Counted from the first letter of the stretch, positions 1 through 7,412 are shown. The stretch is 7,757 bases of DNA from Candidatus Aminicenantes bacterium UBA876 (GCA_002294665.1 DBFQ01000090.1:1294-9050), one strand, 5' to 3'. Notes: generated from the sequence alone by a model not told the origin. Program-made: numbers and translations.

Positions 1-2
1 TT

Positions 3-42
3 CCCTCTTCAACTCTTCAACTTTCCAACTCTTCAACTTTGC
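3..42. repeat. Degenerate 8-bp tandem repeat
   Basis: Five consecutive octamers are visible: CCCTCTTC, AACTCTTC, AACTTTCC, AACTCTTC and AACTTTGC. The consensus is AACTYTYC. The array may continue beyond the left edge of the window. It lies downstream of the last minus-strand gene and has no coding potential that I can support. Its function is unknown; it looks like a simple intergenic repeat. Confidence 0.6.
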
Positions 43-45
43 ATC

Positions 46-91
46 GACAGGAGGCAGGTGTAGCGGTTCTCGAGCCGCCCCGGAGCCTGTC
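46..91. repeat. Nested inverted repeat / hairpin downstream of the barrel gene
   Basis: An outer 6-bp pair (GACAGG at 46-51, CCTGTC at 86-91) encloses an inner stem, GCGGTT (63-68) with AGCCGC (73-78), closed by a CTCG tetraloop; one inner pair is a G-U wobble. It starts 24 bp beyond the stop of the last minus-strand gene, so it could end or stabilise that transcript. No T-run follows on the minus strand, so it is not a classical intrinsic terminator. The inner part resembles the hairpin at 7466-7490, so a dispersed REP-like repeat is the alternative. Confidence 0.45.
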
Positions 92-115
92 ATCTGTTTC
101 TTTGAGAAATCCGGG

Positions 116-997
116 CTAAAAACGCCATCCCAGTCCGGCTCCCAACGACCAGCCGCCCGGCTGCACACGCCGCCGTTCCAACACCGCATGCGCACTCCGG
201 TAGCCGATCCCGGCCACAAGATGAATGGCCCGGAAAATCCGCCGCTTCAAGTCGACCCGCGCCCGCCATCCCAGGCAACTTCCGTTGACCTCTTCCATAT
301 TGGCTCTTTCTTCGAACCAGACCTGTTCCACCCCGAGCGACAACGACAACTGCAAACGCTCGCGCAGGGCATACTGCCAGCCGATTCCCAGGGCGGCAAA
401 ACGCTGATATCCCCATAGATTCACCTGGATCACGGGCAACGTGCCGGAGAACCCAAACGATGAAAAGGACGCCCACACGTTCCAGTTCCTGAAAACCGTT
501 CCGGCCAGGCGGATCTCAGGCGTCAGATGCCAGCGTCCGTAAGCCCCGGCAAAACGGGAGTCCGCGCAGCTCAAGGCATTCAGCAGCAATTCCAACTCGA
601 TCCGCTGTCGCCTCACCCCGGCTTTTTTCCGCGCTGCTCGCTTCCAGAGCGCGCGAAACGATTCCGGGTATTCGTCGTGTTCCCGGCCGGGAAGCCCGAT
701 CAGCGCAACCACCCGGCTCAGCAGGGATTGAATGACCAGAGGTGATTCCAGGCGCATCCAGCGGATGTAGGCGCTTTCCAGAAGCGCGCGGCCTTTCACC
801 GCATCCGCCTGCGCCAGGGTTTCAGCGCGAGCCAGCAGGTCCAGGGCCCTGCGGGAATCATTTTCCAACCGGAAAACATTTTTCGCCTGCGCGATCAGGT
901 CCAGCGCTGCAGCGTCATCATCCGGCGGCGCACCGATCAGCCAGGCGCCTGCCACCAGCAATACCAGGCAGCTTCGGCCCCAACGCCGCGCCGTCAT
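116..997 (-). CDS. Exported helical-repeat + outer-membrane beta-barrel protein, hypothetical
   Basis: The product is 293 aa and of unrecognised function. The start is the ATG at 997, which overlaps the peptidase stop as ATGA and has a strong GGAGGTGA ribosome-binding site (1002-1009); the open frame upstream to 1381 is antisense or out-of-frame peptidase sequence and is rejected. Residues 1-23 look like a signal peptide (Arg-rich start, then a hydrophobic LVLLVAGAWLIGA stretch). Residues about 30-125 are helical and TPR-like, ending in a YPESFRALWKRAARKK segment. Such 'YPPEF..LFE.AR' tails are familiar after helical repeats in envelope proteins of Acidobacteriota-like bacteria. Residues about 140-293 alternate aromatic and polar residues in about seven to eight likely beta strands and end in GWRF, whose terminal Phe is typical of BAM-inserted outer-membrane proteins. 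I infer a small outer-membrane barrel with a periplasmic N-terminal domain, partnered with the upstream peptidase. Confidence is high for the gene and moderate for the barrel. Confidence 0.85.
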   Translation of the reverse strand: MTARRWGRSCLVLLVAGAWLIGAPPDDDAAALDLIAQAKNVFRLENDSRRALDLLARAETLAQADAVKGRALLESAYIRWMRLESPLVIQSLLSRVVALIGLPGREHDEYPESFRALWKRAARKKAGVRRQRIELELLLNALSCADSRFAGAYGRWHLTPEIRLAGTVFRNWNVWASFSSFGFSGTLPVIQVNLWGYQRFAALGIGWQYALRERLQLSLSLGVEQVWFEERANMEEVNGSCLGWRARVDLKRRIFRAIHLVAGIGYRSAHAVLERRRVQPGGWSLGAGLGWRF

Positions 998-2745
998 GGA
1001 GTCACCTCCAGTTCCACCCATTCGGATTGCCCGAAAAAACGCCCCGCCGGCCCGAAGCAACGCACTTGATACGCGTACCGGTTTCCTGCGGATACGGAAG
1101 TGTCGGTCCACTCGAGCCCGCCGCCGGACAACCTGGAAACCGGGATCTCCGCGACCCGGATGGTCTCGGTGTTGCCGAAGCGCCGGTAGAGGGAAACCGA
1201 ACGTAGATCCAGTCCGGCGGAATCCACCGTTAGATCCAGATGGACATATGGATAGCGCAGAATCCAGCCCTCGGCATGCATCACCTGCGCCGTAAGCGCG
1301 GCCCGGAGCGGAGAAGAGAAAGCCGTGTACGCCTTGACGCACACATTGGATTCCGGCATCACCTCGATCAGGTCGTCCCAATCCACGCCGTCGCGGCTGA
1401 TGAAACTCTGTCCCGAAGAGGCCGAAGCCGCTGAAGAATATCCGGTTTCCGGGTACTCAATCGGGATCGGATAACGCGTGCCCGGTGTTCGGAACTGCAC
1501 GGCCACCGCGAAGCGTTCTGCTCTTGCAATCGGTACCGGGATTTCCAGGGGAACCGTTACAAATCCGGCGTGGGTCCGCTCACCGGCCTGCTCCAGGAAG
1601 AGCTGCCCGCTGGAGGGGTCAACTCCCTCCATATGGCGATAGATCCGGATCAGGTAGGCGGAATTCGAGCCGACCAGGTAAAAACCCACCGCGGACAATT
1701 CTCCGTCTTCTTGCGCGCGAAACACATTGCTTCCCCATGCCATGGCCGGCATGTCGGCCGACGATGACGGGCCCACAATCGAAACCGCTCCCAGGGGGTC
1801 GTATTGATAAACCCTGGCGTAATTGTTCAGATCCTCCAGTTGCGGCACCCCCATGCGGGGAGTAAAGCCGGTATCGTAATAAGACATGTAAAAATAGCCG
1901 CCGTCCCCCCACTGCTTTCCCCAACTGTTGCGCAGAATGAAAGCACCGTTTTCCGGCGCGATTTCCAGGAAGCGGAAACGATCATAGTGGTCGTCCCAGC
2001 CCACGACAATCACGCCGTGATTGAAATCCGGTCCTCCGGAATAGTAATGGGACGCGGTCGCGGAATTGTAACTGCTCGAATCATATAAAATGCTGGCGTA
2101 AAACGGCCCGTGCTCCACCAGATATCGCTTGAGCGCGTTGTTGTCCCGGCTGTTCTGCCGGGGTGGAAAAAAACGCAGCTCCTGAATATGCTTTTGCAAG
2201 GGCAGCTCCAATGCGTTCGCGTCATCCCCAGAGCCATAGGGAGAATCCTGTTCGCTCACCGGTCCGGACCAGCGCAACAGGTAGGCGGCATTCATCTGCC
2301 AGTTGCCGCCACTGTCTTTACCGCTCTCGTTGTGCACGTCAAAGCCGTGATAGCGGTAAATATGCCATTCAGAAAGGTTCAGGGCCTCACCCGGAAGCAA
2401 CATGGATTCCAGCATGCCCATGGTGGCGAATGCCTGGCAGGCAGGATATCCATCCTGATCGCGGACCGGGGACAGGCGACCGGACTGGCGCAAATCAAAG
2501 CGTGCCGGAAGAGCGGCGCCATCGTCCACGGAGGCCAGGTGAGACAGGTCCAGGGGGGAAGGAACGGGCCGGGCCAGGCGCGGATCTTCCTGCAATTGCA
2601 GACGGATTTTCGGCGAATCCGTGCGCAGAAAACGCACGAATTCCGGGTTCAGGGGAGCGACCCGCCATTTTGTTTCCGCAGCGAAAAGGCGGGAAGAGAT
2701 CAAAACCGCAAAGAATGCCAGGCAAAACAAGCGCAACCGGAACAT
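994..2745 (-). CDS. Secreted papain-family (C1A) cysteine peptidase with lectin-like and FN3-like domains
   Basis: The product is 583 aa. The start is the ATG at 2745, preceded by GGAGGTG; the GTG at 2757 overlaps that ribosome-binding site and is less likely. Residues 1-22 form a signal peptide ending SSRLFA-A. A short pro-region follows (about 24-80), with the APLNPEF and PSPLDLSHL motifs usual in this subfamily. The C1A domain spans about 81-300 and has a complete catalytic set: Gln97 (oxyanion hole), Cys103 in DGYPACQAFA, His243 in FNHGVIVVGWD and Asn273 in RNSWGKQWGDGGY. A GGN..MNAAYLLRWSGPVSE segment (146-165) is also characteristic. Residues about 310-475 match the lectin-like beta domain that commonly follows such peptidases, and 480-583 look like a fibronectin-III-type domain. 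The Trp normally next to the catalytic Cys is Gln104. It probably works in the periplasm, at the surface or outside the cell, cleaving proteins. The substrate cannot be inferred. It is coupled to the downstream barrel gene. Confidence 0.93.
   Translation of the reverse strand: MFRLRLFCLAFFAVLISSRLFAAETKWRVAPLNPEFVRFLRTDSPKIRLQLQEDPRLARPVPSPLDLSHLASVDDGAALPARFDLRQSGRLSPVRDQDGYPACQAFATMGMLESMLLPGEALNLSEWHIYRYHGFDVHNESGKDSGGNWQMNAAYLLRWSGPVSEQDSPYGSGDDANALELPLQKHIQELRFFPPRQNSRDNNALKRYLVEHGPFYASILYDSSSYNSATASHYYSGGPDFNHGVIVVGWDDHYDRFRFLEIAPENGAFILRNSWGKQWGDGGYFYMSYYDTGFTPRMGVPQLEDLNNYARVYQYDPLGAVSIVGPSSSADMPAMAWGSNVFRAQEDGELSAVGFYLVGSNSAYLIRIYRHMEGVDPSSGQLFLEQAGERTHAGFVTVPLEIPVPIARAERFAVAVQFRTPGTRYPIPIEYPETGYSSAASASSGQSFISRDGVDWDDLIEVMPESNVCVKAYTAFSSPLRAALTAQVMHAEGWILRYPYVHLDLTVDSAGLDLRSVSLYRRFGNTETIRVAEIPVSRLSGGGLEWTDTSVSAGNRYAYQVRCFGPAGRFFGQSEWVELEVTP
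1002..1009 (-). promoter_or_regulatory. Ribosome-binding site deciding the barrel-gene start
   Basis: GGAGGTGA on the minus strand lies four bases before the ATG at 997 and inside the 3' end of the peptidase gene. It fixes the start of the 293-aa protein and, with the ATGA overlap, implies translational coupling. Confidence 0.8.
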
Positions 2746-2748
2746 GGA

Positions 2749-2755
2749 CACCTCC
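2749..2755 (-). promoter_or_regulatory. Ribosome-binding site deciding the peptidase start
   Basis: GGAGGTG on the minus strand precedes the ATG at 2745 by three bases (five from GGAGG). It overlaps the alternative GTG codon at 2757-2755, which argues for the ATG, whose product begins directly with the signal peptide. Confidence 0.75.
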
Positions 2756-2796
2756 ACTGCATCTGCATGAAAGGACGCGACAAAGAGCGGAGTGGT

Positions 2797-2818
2797 TGAC
2801 CGGGCATGCCGCCGGTCA
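2797..2818 (-). repeat. Hairpin covering the smc stop codon
   Basis: On the minus strand the first arm TGACCGG includes the smc TGA stop, followed by an 8-base loop (CGGCATGC) and the second arm CCGGTCA. The 7-bp GC-rich stem sits at the start of the 70-bp gap to the peptidase gene. It lacks a following T-run, so full intrinsic termination is unlikely. It may be an attenuator, an mRNA-stability element, or chance in GC-rich DNA. Confidence 0.4.
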
Positions 2819-5800
2819 TCCGGATTTTTCGCTGACCTGCAGGCCGTCGCGCCCGGTCATGCGCATGGAGTAGACTGAAGAGACTCCGGGTTCATTCATG
2901 CTGATCCCGTAGATGTAATCAGCCGCTTCCATGGTTTTGAAGTTGTGGGTGATGATCAGGAACTGGGTCTGGGCTTTCAGCTTCTGCAGAAACTTCAGAA
3001 AACGCTGGATATTGGCTTCGTCCAGGGAAGCGTCGACCTCGTCGAAGACGCAGAATGGCGAGGGTTTGTATTCAAACAAGGCAAAGAGGAATGCCAGTGA
3101 AGTCAGGGTTTTTTCGCCACCGGACAGCAGGCGCAGACTTTGCAGCTTCTTGCCGGGGGGTTGGGCGCGGATCTCCAGGCCCGATTCCAGGATATCATCC
3201 GGATCAGTCAGGACCATTTCCGCTTCCCCGCCTTCAAAGAGAATCTGAAAATTTTTCAGAAAGTAACCGCGGATTTCTTCGAATGCCTGCATGAAGCTCT
3301 CGCGGGATTCTGCGTCGATACGGCGAATGGCTTCGTTCAGGTCTTCGATCGACTTCATCACATCTTCTTTCTGCGAAACCAGAAAACCGTGCTCCCGGGC
3401 CAGGATATCGTATTCCGATTCAGCAGAGAAATTGAGGCGGTTGCTGTCCCGCATCCGCGTCAGCCTTGACTGGAACTCGTCCGACTCCGCCTGCAAGCGG
3501 TCCAGGTCCATTTCCTTCCATTCCTCATCGGGGGTGAGCCTTTCCAGGTCCGCGTTCAATTCCTGGAACGCGATGTCCTGAAGGCGTGCTGTGTCCTTCT
3601 TCAGCGAAGACACCTCAATCTCGAGGCTGCCGCGCTCGTTTCTGGCTTCATCCAATTCGTGGCGCAATGCTTCCAATTCACGGGTACGCTCCCGCAGGCG
3701 CTGCGAAATCTCCTGAAAACGTTCTTCACGCTCGCGGATCTCTTTTTCACGTTCTTCCCGGTTGCCTTCCAGTTCATCCGCTTCCCGCCTCAGCGCCAGC
3801 GCTTTTTCACCGGACTGGGACAACTCCTGTTCCAATCTGGCGGTTTCCTCTTCACGCGCCAGCCGCTGCGTCTCCAGTCGACGCTCCGCTTCAGTCAGGC
3901 GCTGCAGATCGGCCCTGCGGGAACGCAATTGTTCGGCTAGCAGGTCTACCCGGCCCTGGGACTGCAGCAATTCCTTCTCAATCTGCGCCGACTCCGCAAT
4001 CGCTGCTTTCTCGGCTTCGGCGGCGTTTTCCAATCCGCTGCGCAACCCTTCCATGCGTGTGGAAAGCTCTTTCTGGCGCAATTCTTCTGTCACAAACGCC
4101 CGGCGCAGCTCTTGCCGCTCATCTTCCAGCAGGTGGATTTCAGCCCGGCTGCGTTCCACCCGTTTGGCCAGTGCGTCCCGGTCCCGCTCCAGCGTTTCCA
4201 GGCGGGTACGCCAGCGGGTCACTTCGCCGCGAGCTTCACGCAGGCGGCTTTCCAGTTCCGCGCGGCTGGACCGGATCCGATCCAATTCACTCTGCGCCGC
4301 ATCCTTCTCGCTGGAAAGCCGGGTCAGCTTCTGCTGCCATTGCAGGCTTGACTCCTGCGCGGCGCGGATTTCGTCCATGACATCGAGAATTCCGCGCTCT
4401 CGATCCCGTACCAGGATGCCGTCGCGGGTGATCACAATACCGTCCAAAGTCACCACGTTGATGCCGTACGCCTCGAACAGCCGCAGGGCGTCTTCGAGGT
4501 TCCTTGCCAGCACGCCGTCACGCAGAGAGGATGTAAACGCCGCATCTTTTACGGAAAAACGGTCCTTGACCCGGGCCAGCACACCGGGTTCGTTTTCAAT
4601 GCCCGGCGGCAGCGTGTCCCTGCTCTCCCGCCGCAACCACAATCTGGGTCTGCGACTCTTGAGGGCGTCGGCGTTCTGATTGAGCAGGGGCGCGGACATC
4701 TCTTCGTAGTAGAAGTTTTCCAGCCAGCGGTGATCATCCTTTTCCGCCTGGATCTGCTCTTCGAGCATTCCCGCGGTTGCAATTTCTTCGTCGCCGCTTT
4801 CGGTCTGGCTCAGGCGCTGCCGCAATTGCCGGTACTTGTTGATCTGGTTCTCCAGGTTGCGGATCTCTCCGGAAGCATTCTGCTCATCCAGAATCAGTTG
4901 CTGCAGTTTCCCGCGGGCGGCTTCGAAGCGGTTGCTTTCCACTTCAAAGGCACGGCTGCCCGCCTGCTCCTCTTTCTGCGCCTGCGCCAGCCCCGCTTCG
5001 GCCGCCTGGATCTCCCCGGCATTCAACTGGGCGTCCAGTTCGGTGAGAAAAGCCGACTTGGTCTCGATCTCGTTGTCCAGCCTCCCCGAGCGCTTTTCCA
5101 TTTCGCGGATGGTATTTCCCAGCCCCGACAATTCATTCTGCAGGCGAAACGCCGCGTCCCGCGATTCTGCATTGCGAGCCGCAGCTTCGCGGATGCGCAG
5201 TTTTACGGCATCCAATCGCTGTGAAATCCCCCCGCTCTCTTTACGCGCCTCAACCAGGCGCGCTTCCAGTTCCGCCACTTCGTTCGCCGCCGCCTCGGCC
5301 TCTTTCCCCCGGACCTCCTTTTCCTTGACCGCACCGGAGCGAAGCGATTGCAATTCGCGGATGCGTTGTTCGAGAAACGATCGCCGCTGCTCCAGTTTGT
5401 CCGCCTCGTTGCGCAGTTCCTGTACGCGGCGTTGATTCTCGTACACCCCCTGCTGTTCCTGTTTTAATTCGCGGTCCAGTTTCCAGCGGTTTTCTTCGTC
5501 TTCCAGCGATTCTTTTTCCCGCCCGGCGATCTCGACCGCCAGGGATTTCTCCTTGTTCAGCAGTTTCTCCAAGCGGGTGCGCGTAGCGGCAAAGGCCTCC
5601 TCCAGTTCCCCGTGGCGGCGGAAAAGCAGGGTGCCCAGCAGGGCGGCGCGCTTGTCTTTGAACTCGCGGTAACGCCGGACGTAGTTGACCTGGTTTCTCA
5701 ATTCCTTCAGGCGCAATTCCTTGTCCGTGCTTAGCACATCGAGGTTCTCCAGGTTCTGTTCCGCCACAACGAGTTTCTGCGCGGTTTCCTTTTTGCGTTC

Positions 5801-6298
5801 CAGGTATTGCAGAATCCCGGCCGCCTCTTCGATGAGCAGGCGCTTTTCACTGGGTTTGAGCGAGATCAGCTTATCGATGCTTCCCTGTTCAAAAATGAAG
5901 TACTTGCGTTCTCCCAATTGCATGTCGTAGAGAGCATCCTGGATGTCCCGGTTGCGGCAGTACTTGTCGTTGAGAACATACTTGCTTTCGCCGGTGCGGA
6001 AAAAGCGGCGGGCGATATAGATGTTCTCACCCTGCTTGACAAAGTACGCGCCCACTTCAGCCATCCCCAAGGGCTTCAACTGCACGCTGCCGTTGAAAAT
6101 CAGGTCCTCGTTGACTTCGCCGCGCAGGTTTTTGATCCGCTGCTCTCCCAGTACCCAGAAAATGGCGTCGACGATATTGCTTTTCCCGCAACCGTTGGGC
6201 CCCACAACAGCGGTAATGCCCTGGTGCAGACGAATCACGGTCTTTTCCGGAAAAGACTTGAATCCCTGCAGTTCGAGTTTATCCAGATAGATCATCAT
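2816..6298 (-). CDS. smc: Chromosome segregation ATPase SMC
   Basis: The product is 1160 aa from the first ATG at 6298; the adjacent ATG at 6295 gives 1159 aa starting MIYLDKLELQGFKSF and fits the family equally well. This is the SMC subunit of bacterial condensin, which forms a long coiled-coil dimer that loads with ScpA/ScpB and extrudes or organises DNA loops. The N-terminal head has Walker A GPNGCGKS (residues 33-40), Q-loop FWVLGEQ and the IEEAAGI motif. Two long charged coiled coils (about 170-515 and 640-1000) flank the hinge. The C-terminal head has the ABC signature LLSGGEKTL (about 1056), Walker B with D-loop FCVFDEVDASLDEAN (about 1080-1093) and the ITHN H-loop. Length is normal. 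The oddity is the hinge (about 520-636): its first half is very short, and the usual Gly-rich end after VTLDG is replaced by IVITRDGILVRD. ScpA/ScpB are not in the window. No strong ribosome-binding site precedes the start. Confidence 0.97.
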   Translation of the reverse strand: MMIYLDKLELQGFKSFPEKTVIRLHQGITAVVGPNGCGKSNIVDAIFWVLGEQRIKNLRGEVNEDLIFNGSVQLKPLGMAEVGAYFVKQGENIYIARRFFRTGESKYVLNDKYCRNRDIQDALYDMQLGERKYFIFEQGSIDKLISLKPSEKRLLIEEAAGILQYLERKKETAQKLVVAEQNLENLDVLSTDKELRLKELRNQVNYVRRYREFKDKRAALLGTLLFRRHGELEEAFAATRTRLEKLLNKEKSLAVEIAGREKESLEDEENRWKLDRELKQEQQGVYENQRRVQELRNEADKLEQRRSFLEQRIRELQSLRSGAVKEKEVRGKEAEAAANEVAELEARLVEARKESGGISQRLDAVKLRIREAAARNAESRDAAFRLQNELSGLGNTIREMEKRSGRLDNEIETKSAFLTELDAQLNAGEIQAAEAGLAQAQKEEQAGSRAFEVESNRFEAARGKLQQLILDEQNASGEIRNLENQINKYRQLRQRLSQTESGDEEIATAGMLEEQIQAEKDDHRWLENFYYEEMSAPLLNQNADALKSRRPRLWLRRESRDTLPPGIENEPGVLARVKDRFSVKDAAFTSSLRDGVLARNLEDALRLFEAYGINVVTLDGIVITRDGILVRDRERGILDVMDEIRAAQESSLQWQQKLTRLSSEKDAAQSELDRIRSSRAELESRLREARGEVTRWRTRLETLERDRDALAKRVERSRAEIHLLEDERQELRRAFVTEELRQKELSTRMEGLRSGLENAAEAEKAAIAESAQIEKELLQSQGRVDLLAEQLRSRRADLQRLTEAERRLETQRLAREEETARLEQELSQSGEKALALRREADELEGNREEREKEIREREERFQEISQRLRERTRELEALRHELDEARNERGSLEIEVSSLKKDTARLQDIAFQELNADLERLTPDEEWKEMDLDRLQAESDEFQSRLTRMRDSNRLNFSAESEYDILAREHGFLVSQKEDVMKSIEDLNEAIRRIDAESRESFMQAFEEIRGYFLKNFQILFEGGEAEMVLTDPDDILESGLEIRAQPPGKKLQSLRLLSGGEKTLTSLAFLFALFEYKPSPFCVFDEVDASLDEANIQRFLKFLQKLKAQTQFLIITHNFKTMEAADYIYGISMNEPGVSSVYSMRMTGRDGLQVSEKSG

Positions 6299-6312
6299 GG
6301 AGAATTTCCGAT

Positions 6313-6341
6313 AAAATAGCACAATCGATGGGGGAAGACAA
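6313..6341 (-). promoter_or_regulatory. Putative smc promoter
   Basis: On the minus strand TTGTCT (6336-6341), a 17-bp spacer and TATTTT (6313-6318) fit a sigma-70-type promoter with 4/6 matches in each box. A TG dinucleotide (6320-6321) sits in the extended -10 position. The -35 box starts directly after the ispG stop. The expected transcript start near 6306 would leave a leader of about eight bases before the ATG at 6298. The match is moderate; smc could instead simply be read through from ispG. Confidence 0.4.
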
Positions 6342-7397
6342 TCATGATTCGGAATCCAGCACGCGCAGGACTTCCGCTTCCAGGCGCTCGACCGCCTCCG
6401 TCACATCAACCTGGGCAATGATTTTTCCGCGGCGGAAAAGAAACCCGCGCGCACGCGAAAACGCCAGTCCGAGGTCGGCTTCCCGGGCTTCGCCCGGACC
6501 GTTGACCTCACACCCCATGACCGCGACAGTCAAGGGCCGATTTGTCTGCAAGCGCTCCAGCCTGGCTTTCACTTCATCGACCAGGGAGATCAGGTCGACC
6601 GACGTACGCGCACAGGTGGGGCAGGATATGACCTCGATCCCGGTATTGCGCAGGCCGATGGCGGCCAGCAGCGCTTTGGCCACGCGGACTTCACGCAGCG
6701 GATCAGCGGTCAGGCTGACACGGATGGTATCGCCGATGCCTTCGAGCAGGAGGGCGCCGATACCCACCGCGGATTTCACCTCGCCCTCCAGCCCCGAACC
6801 GGCTTCCGTTATCCCCAGGTGAATCGGGTAATTACAGGTTGCCGCGGCCAGGCGGTTGGCTTCCACGGTTTCCCTGACCCGGGAAGATTTCAGGGAAATC
6901 TTGATGCGGGTGAATCCCTGGTCTTCAAAAAAGCGCACATGCTCCATCAGCGAGTCCACCATGGACCGGGGCCGGGGAGTTTCGCAATCGCGAAAACGTT
7001 TTTCCAGCGAACCGGCGTTCACCCCGATGCGGATGGGAATATTCCGTTCCGCCGCAGAGCGGATGACCGGCACCAGGCGCCGGCGATCGCCGATATTCCC
7101 CGGGTTGATGCGTAAACCATGCGCCCCGGATTCAAGGGCCGCCAGCGCCAGGGAAGCGTCGAAATGGACGTCCGCGATCACCGGCAGGGGAGAATCGCGA
7201 ACGATGCGTGCGAAAGCGCCGACCGCATCCGCTGCAGGCAGGGCCACGCGCACGATATCGCAGCCCATGGTTGCCAGGCCGCGAATCTGTCCCAGGGTGG
7301 CATCCACATCGCGGGTATCGGTATTGGTCATGGACTGGATGGAAACCGGATGCTTCCCGCCGATGCCCACGCTTCCGACAAAAATTTCCCGTCGCAT
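6342..7397 (-). CDS. ispG: 4-hydroxy-3-methylbut-2-enyl diphosphate synthase (IspG/GcpE)
   Basis: The product is 351 aa, the usual length of the short bacterial form. IspG is the cytoplasmic [4Fe-4S] enzyme that reductively converts 2-C-methyl-D-erythritol 2,4-cyclodiphosphate to HMBPP, the penultimate step of the MEP isoprenoid pathway. The N-terminal TIM barrel is clear from VGSVGIGGKHPVSIQSMTNT (7-26), DIVRVALP (47-54), PVIADVHFD (72-80) and GLRINPGNIG (94-103). The C-terminal domain carries the three cluster Cys residues, Cys259 and Cys262 in SCPTCART and Cys296 in MGCEVNGPGEA, plus Glu303, the fourth ligand. The start at the ATG 7397 gives the family N-terminus MRREIFVGSV. The GTG at 7433 would add twelve residues translated across a promoter-like TATAAT and is rejected. 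There is no ribosome-binding site. The gene ends 43 bp before smc. Confidence 0.97.
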   Translation of the reverse strand: MRREIFVGSVGIGGKHPVSIQSMTNTDTRDVDATLGQIRGLATMGCDIVRVALPAADAVGAFARIVRDSPLPVIADVHFDASLALAALESGAHGLRINPGNIGDRRRLVPVIRSAAERNIPIRIGVNAGSLEKRFRDCETPRPRSMVDSLMEHVRFFEDQGFTRIKISLKSSRVRETVEANRLAAATCNYPIHLGITEAGSGLEGEVKSAVGIGALLLEGIGDTIRVSLTADPLREVRVAKALLAAIGLRNTGIEVISCPTCARTSVDLISLVDEVKARLERLQTNRPLTVAVMGCEVNGPGEAREADLGLAFSRARGFLFRRGKIIAQVDVTEAVERLEAEVLRVLDSES

Positions 7398-7403
7398 AAG
7401 GGC

Positions 7404-7412
7404 ATTATAGCA
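7404..7412 (-). promoter_or_regulatory. Extended -10 promoter of ispG
   Basis: TGCTATAAT on the minus strand is a perfect extended -10 element (TG at 7411-7412, TATAAT at 7404-7409). No good -35 is visible at 17 bp, which extended -10 promoters can do without. Only six bases separate TATAAT from the ATG at 7397, so transcription would start at about the A of the start codon and give a leaderless mRNA. Confidence 0.65.

Noticed and set aside
998..1381. Upstream extension of the barrel-gene reading frame
   Set aside because: It overlaps the peptidase C-terminal domain in another frame, is rich in Arg and Gly without structure, and the ATG at 997 has a strong ribosome-binding site and starts a signal peptide.
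2110..2873. Plus-strand open frames (229 and 236 aa) over the peptidase start and smc end
   Set aside because: They run antisense across two well-supported genes and the gap between them, with no domain or signal of their own.
3762..4679. Long plus-strand open frame (305 aa, Ser/Arg-rich) inside smc
   Set aside because: It is antisense to the SMC coiled coil, low in complexity, and without a ribosome-binding site or recognisable motif. It is a composition shadow of the coding strand.
6299..6322. GTG start giving SMC eight more residues
   Set aside because: The extension lies over the putative -10 box, lacks a ribosome-binding site, and SMC proteins normally begin just before the LELQGFKSF motif.
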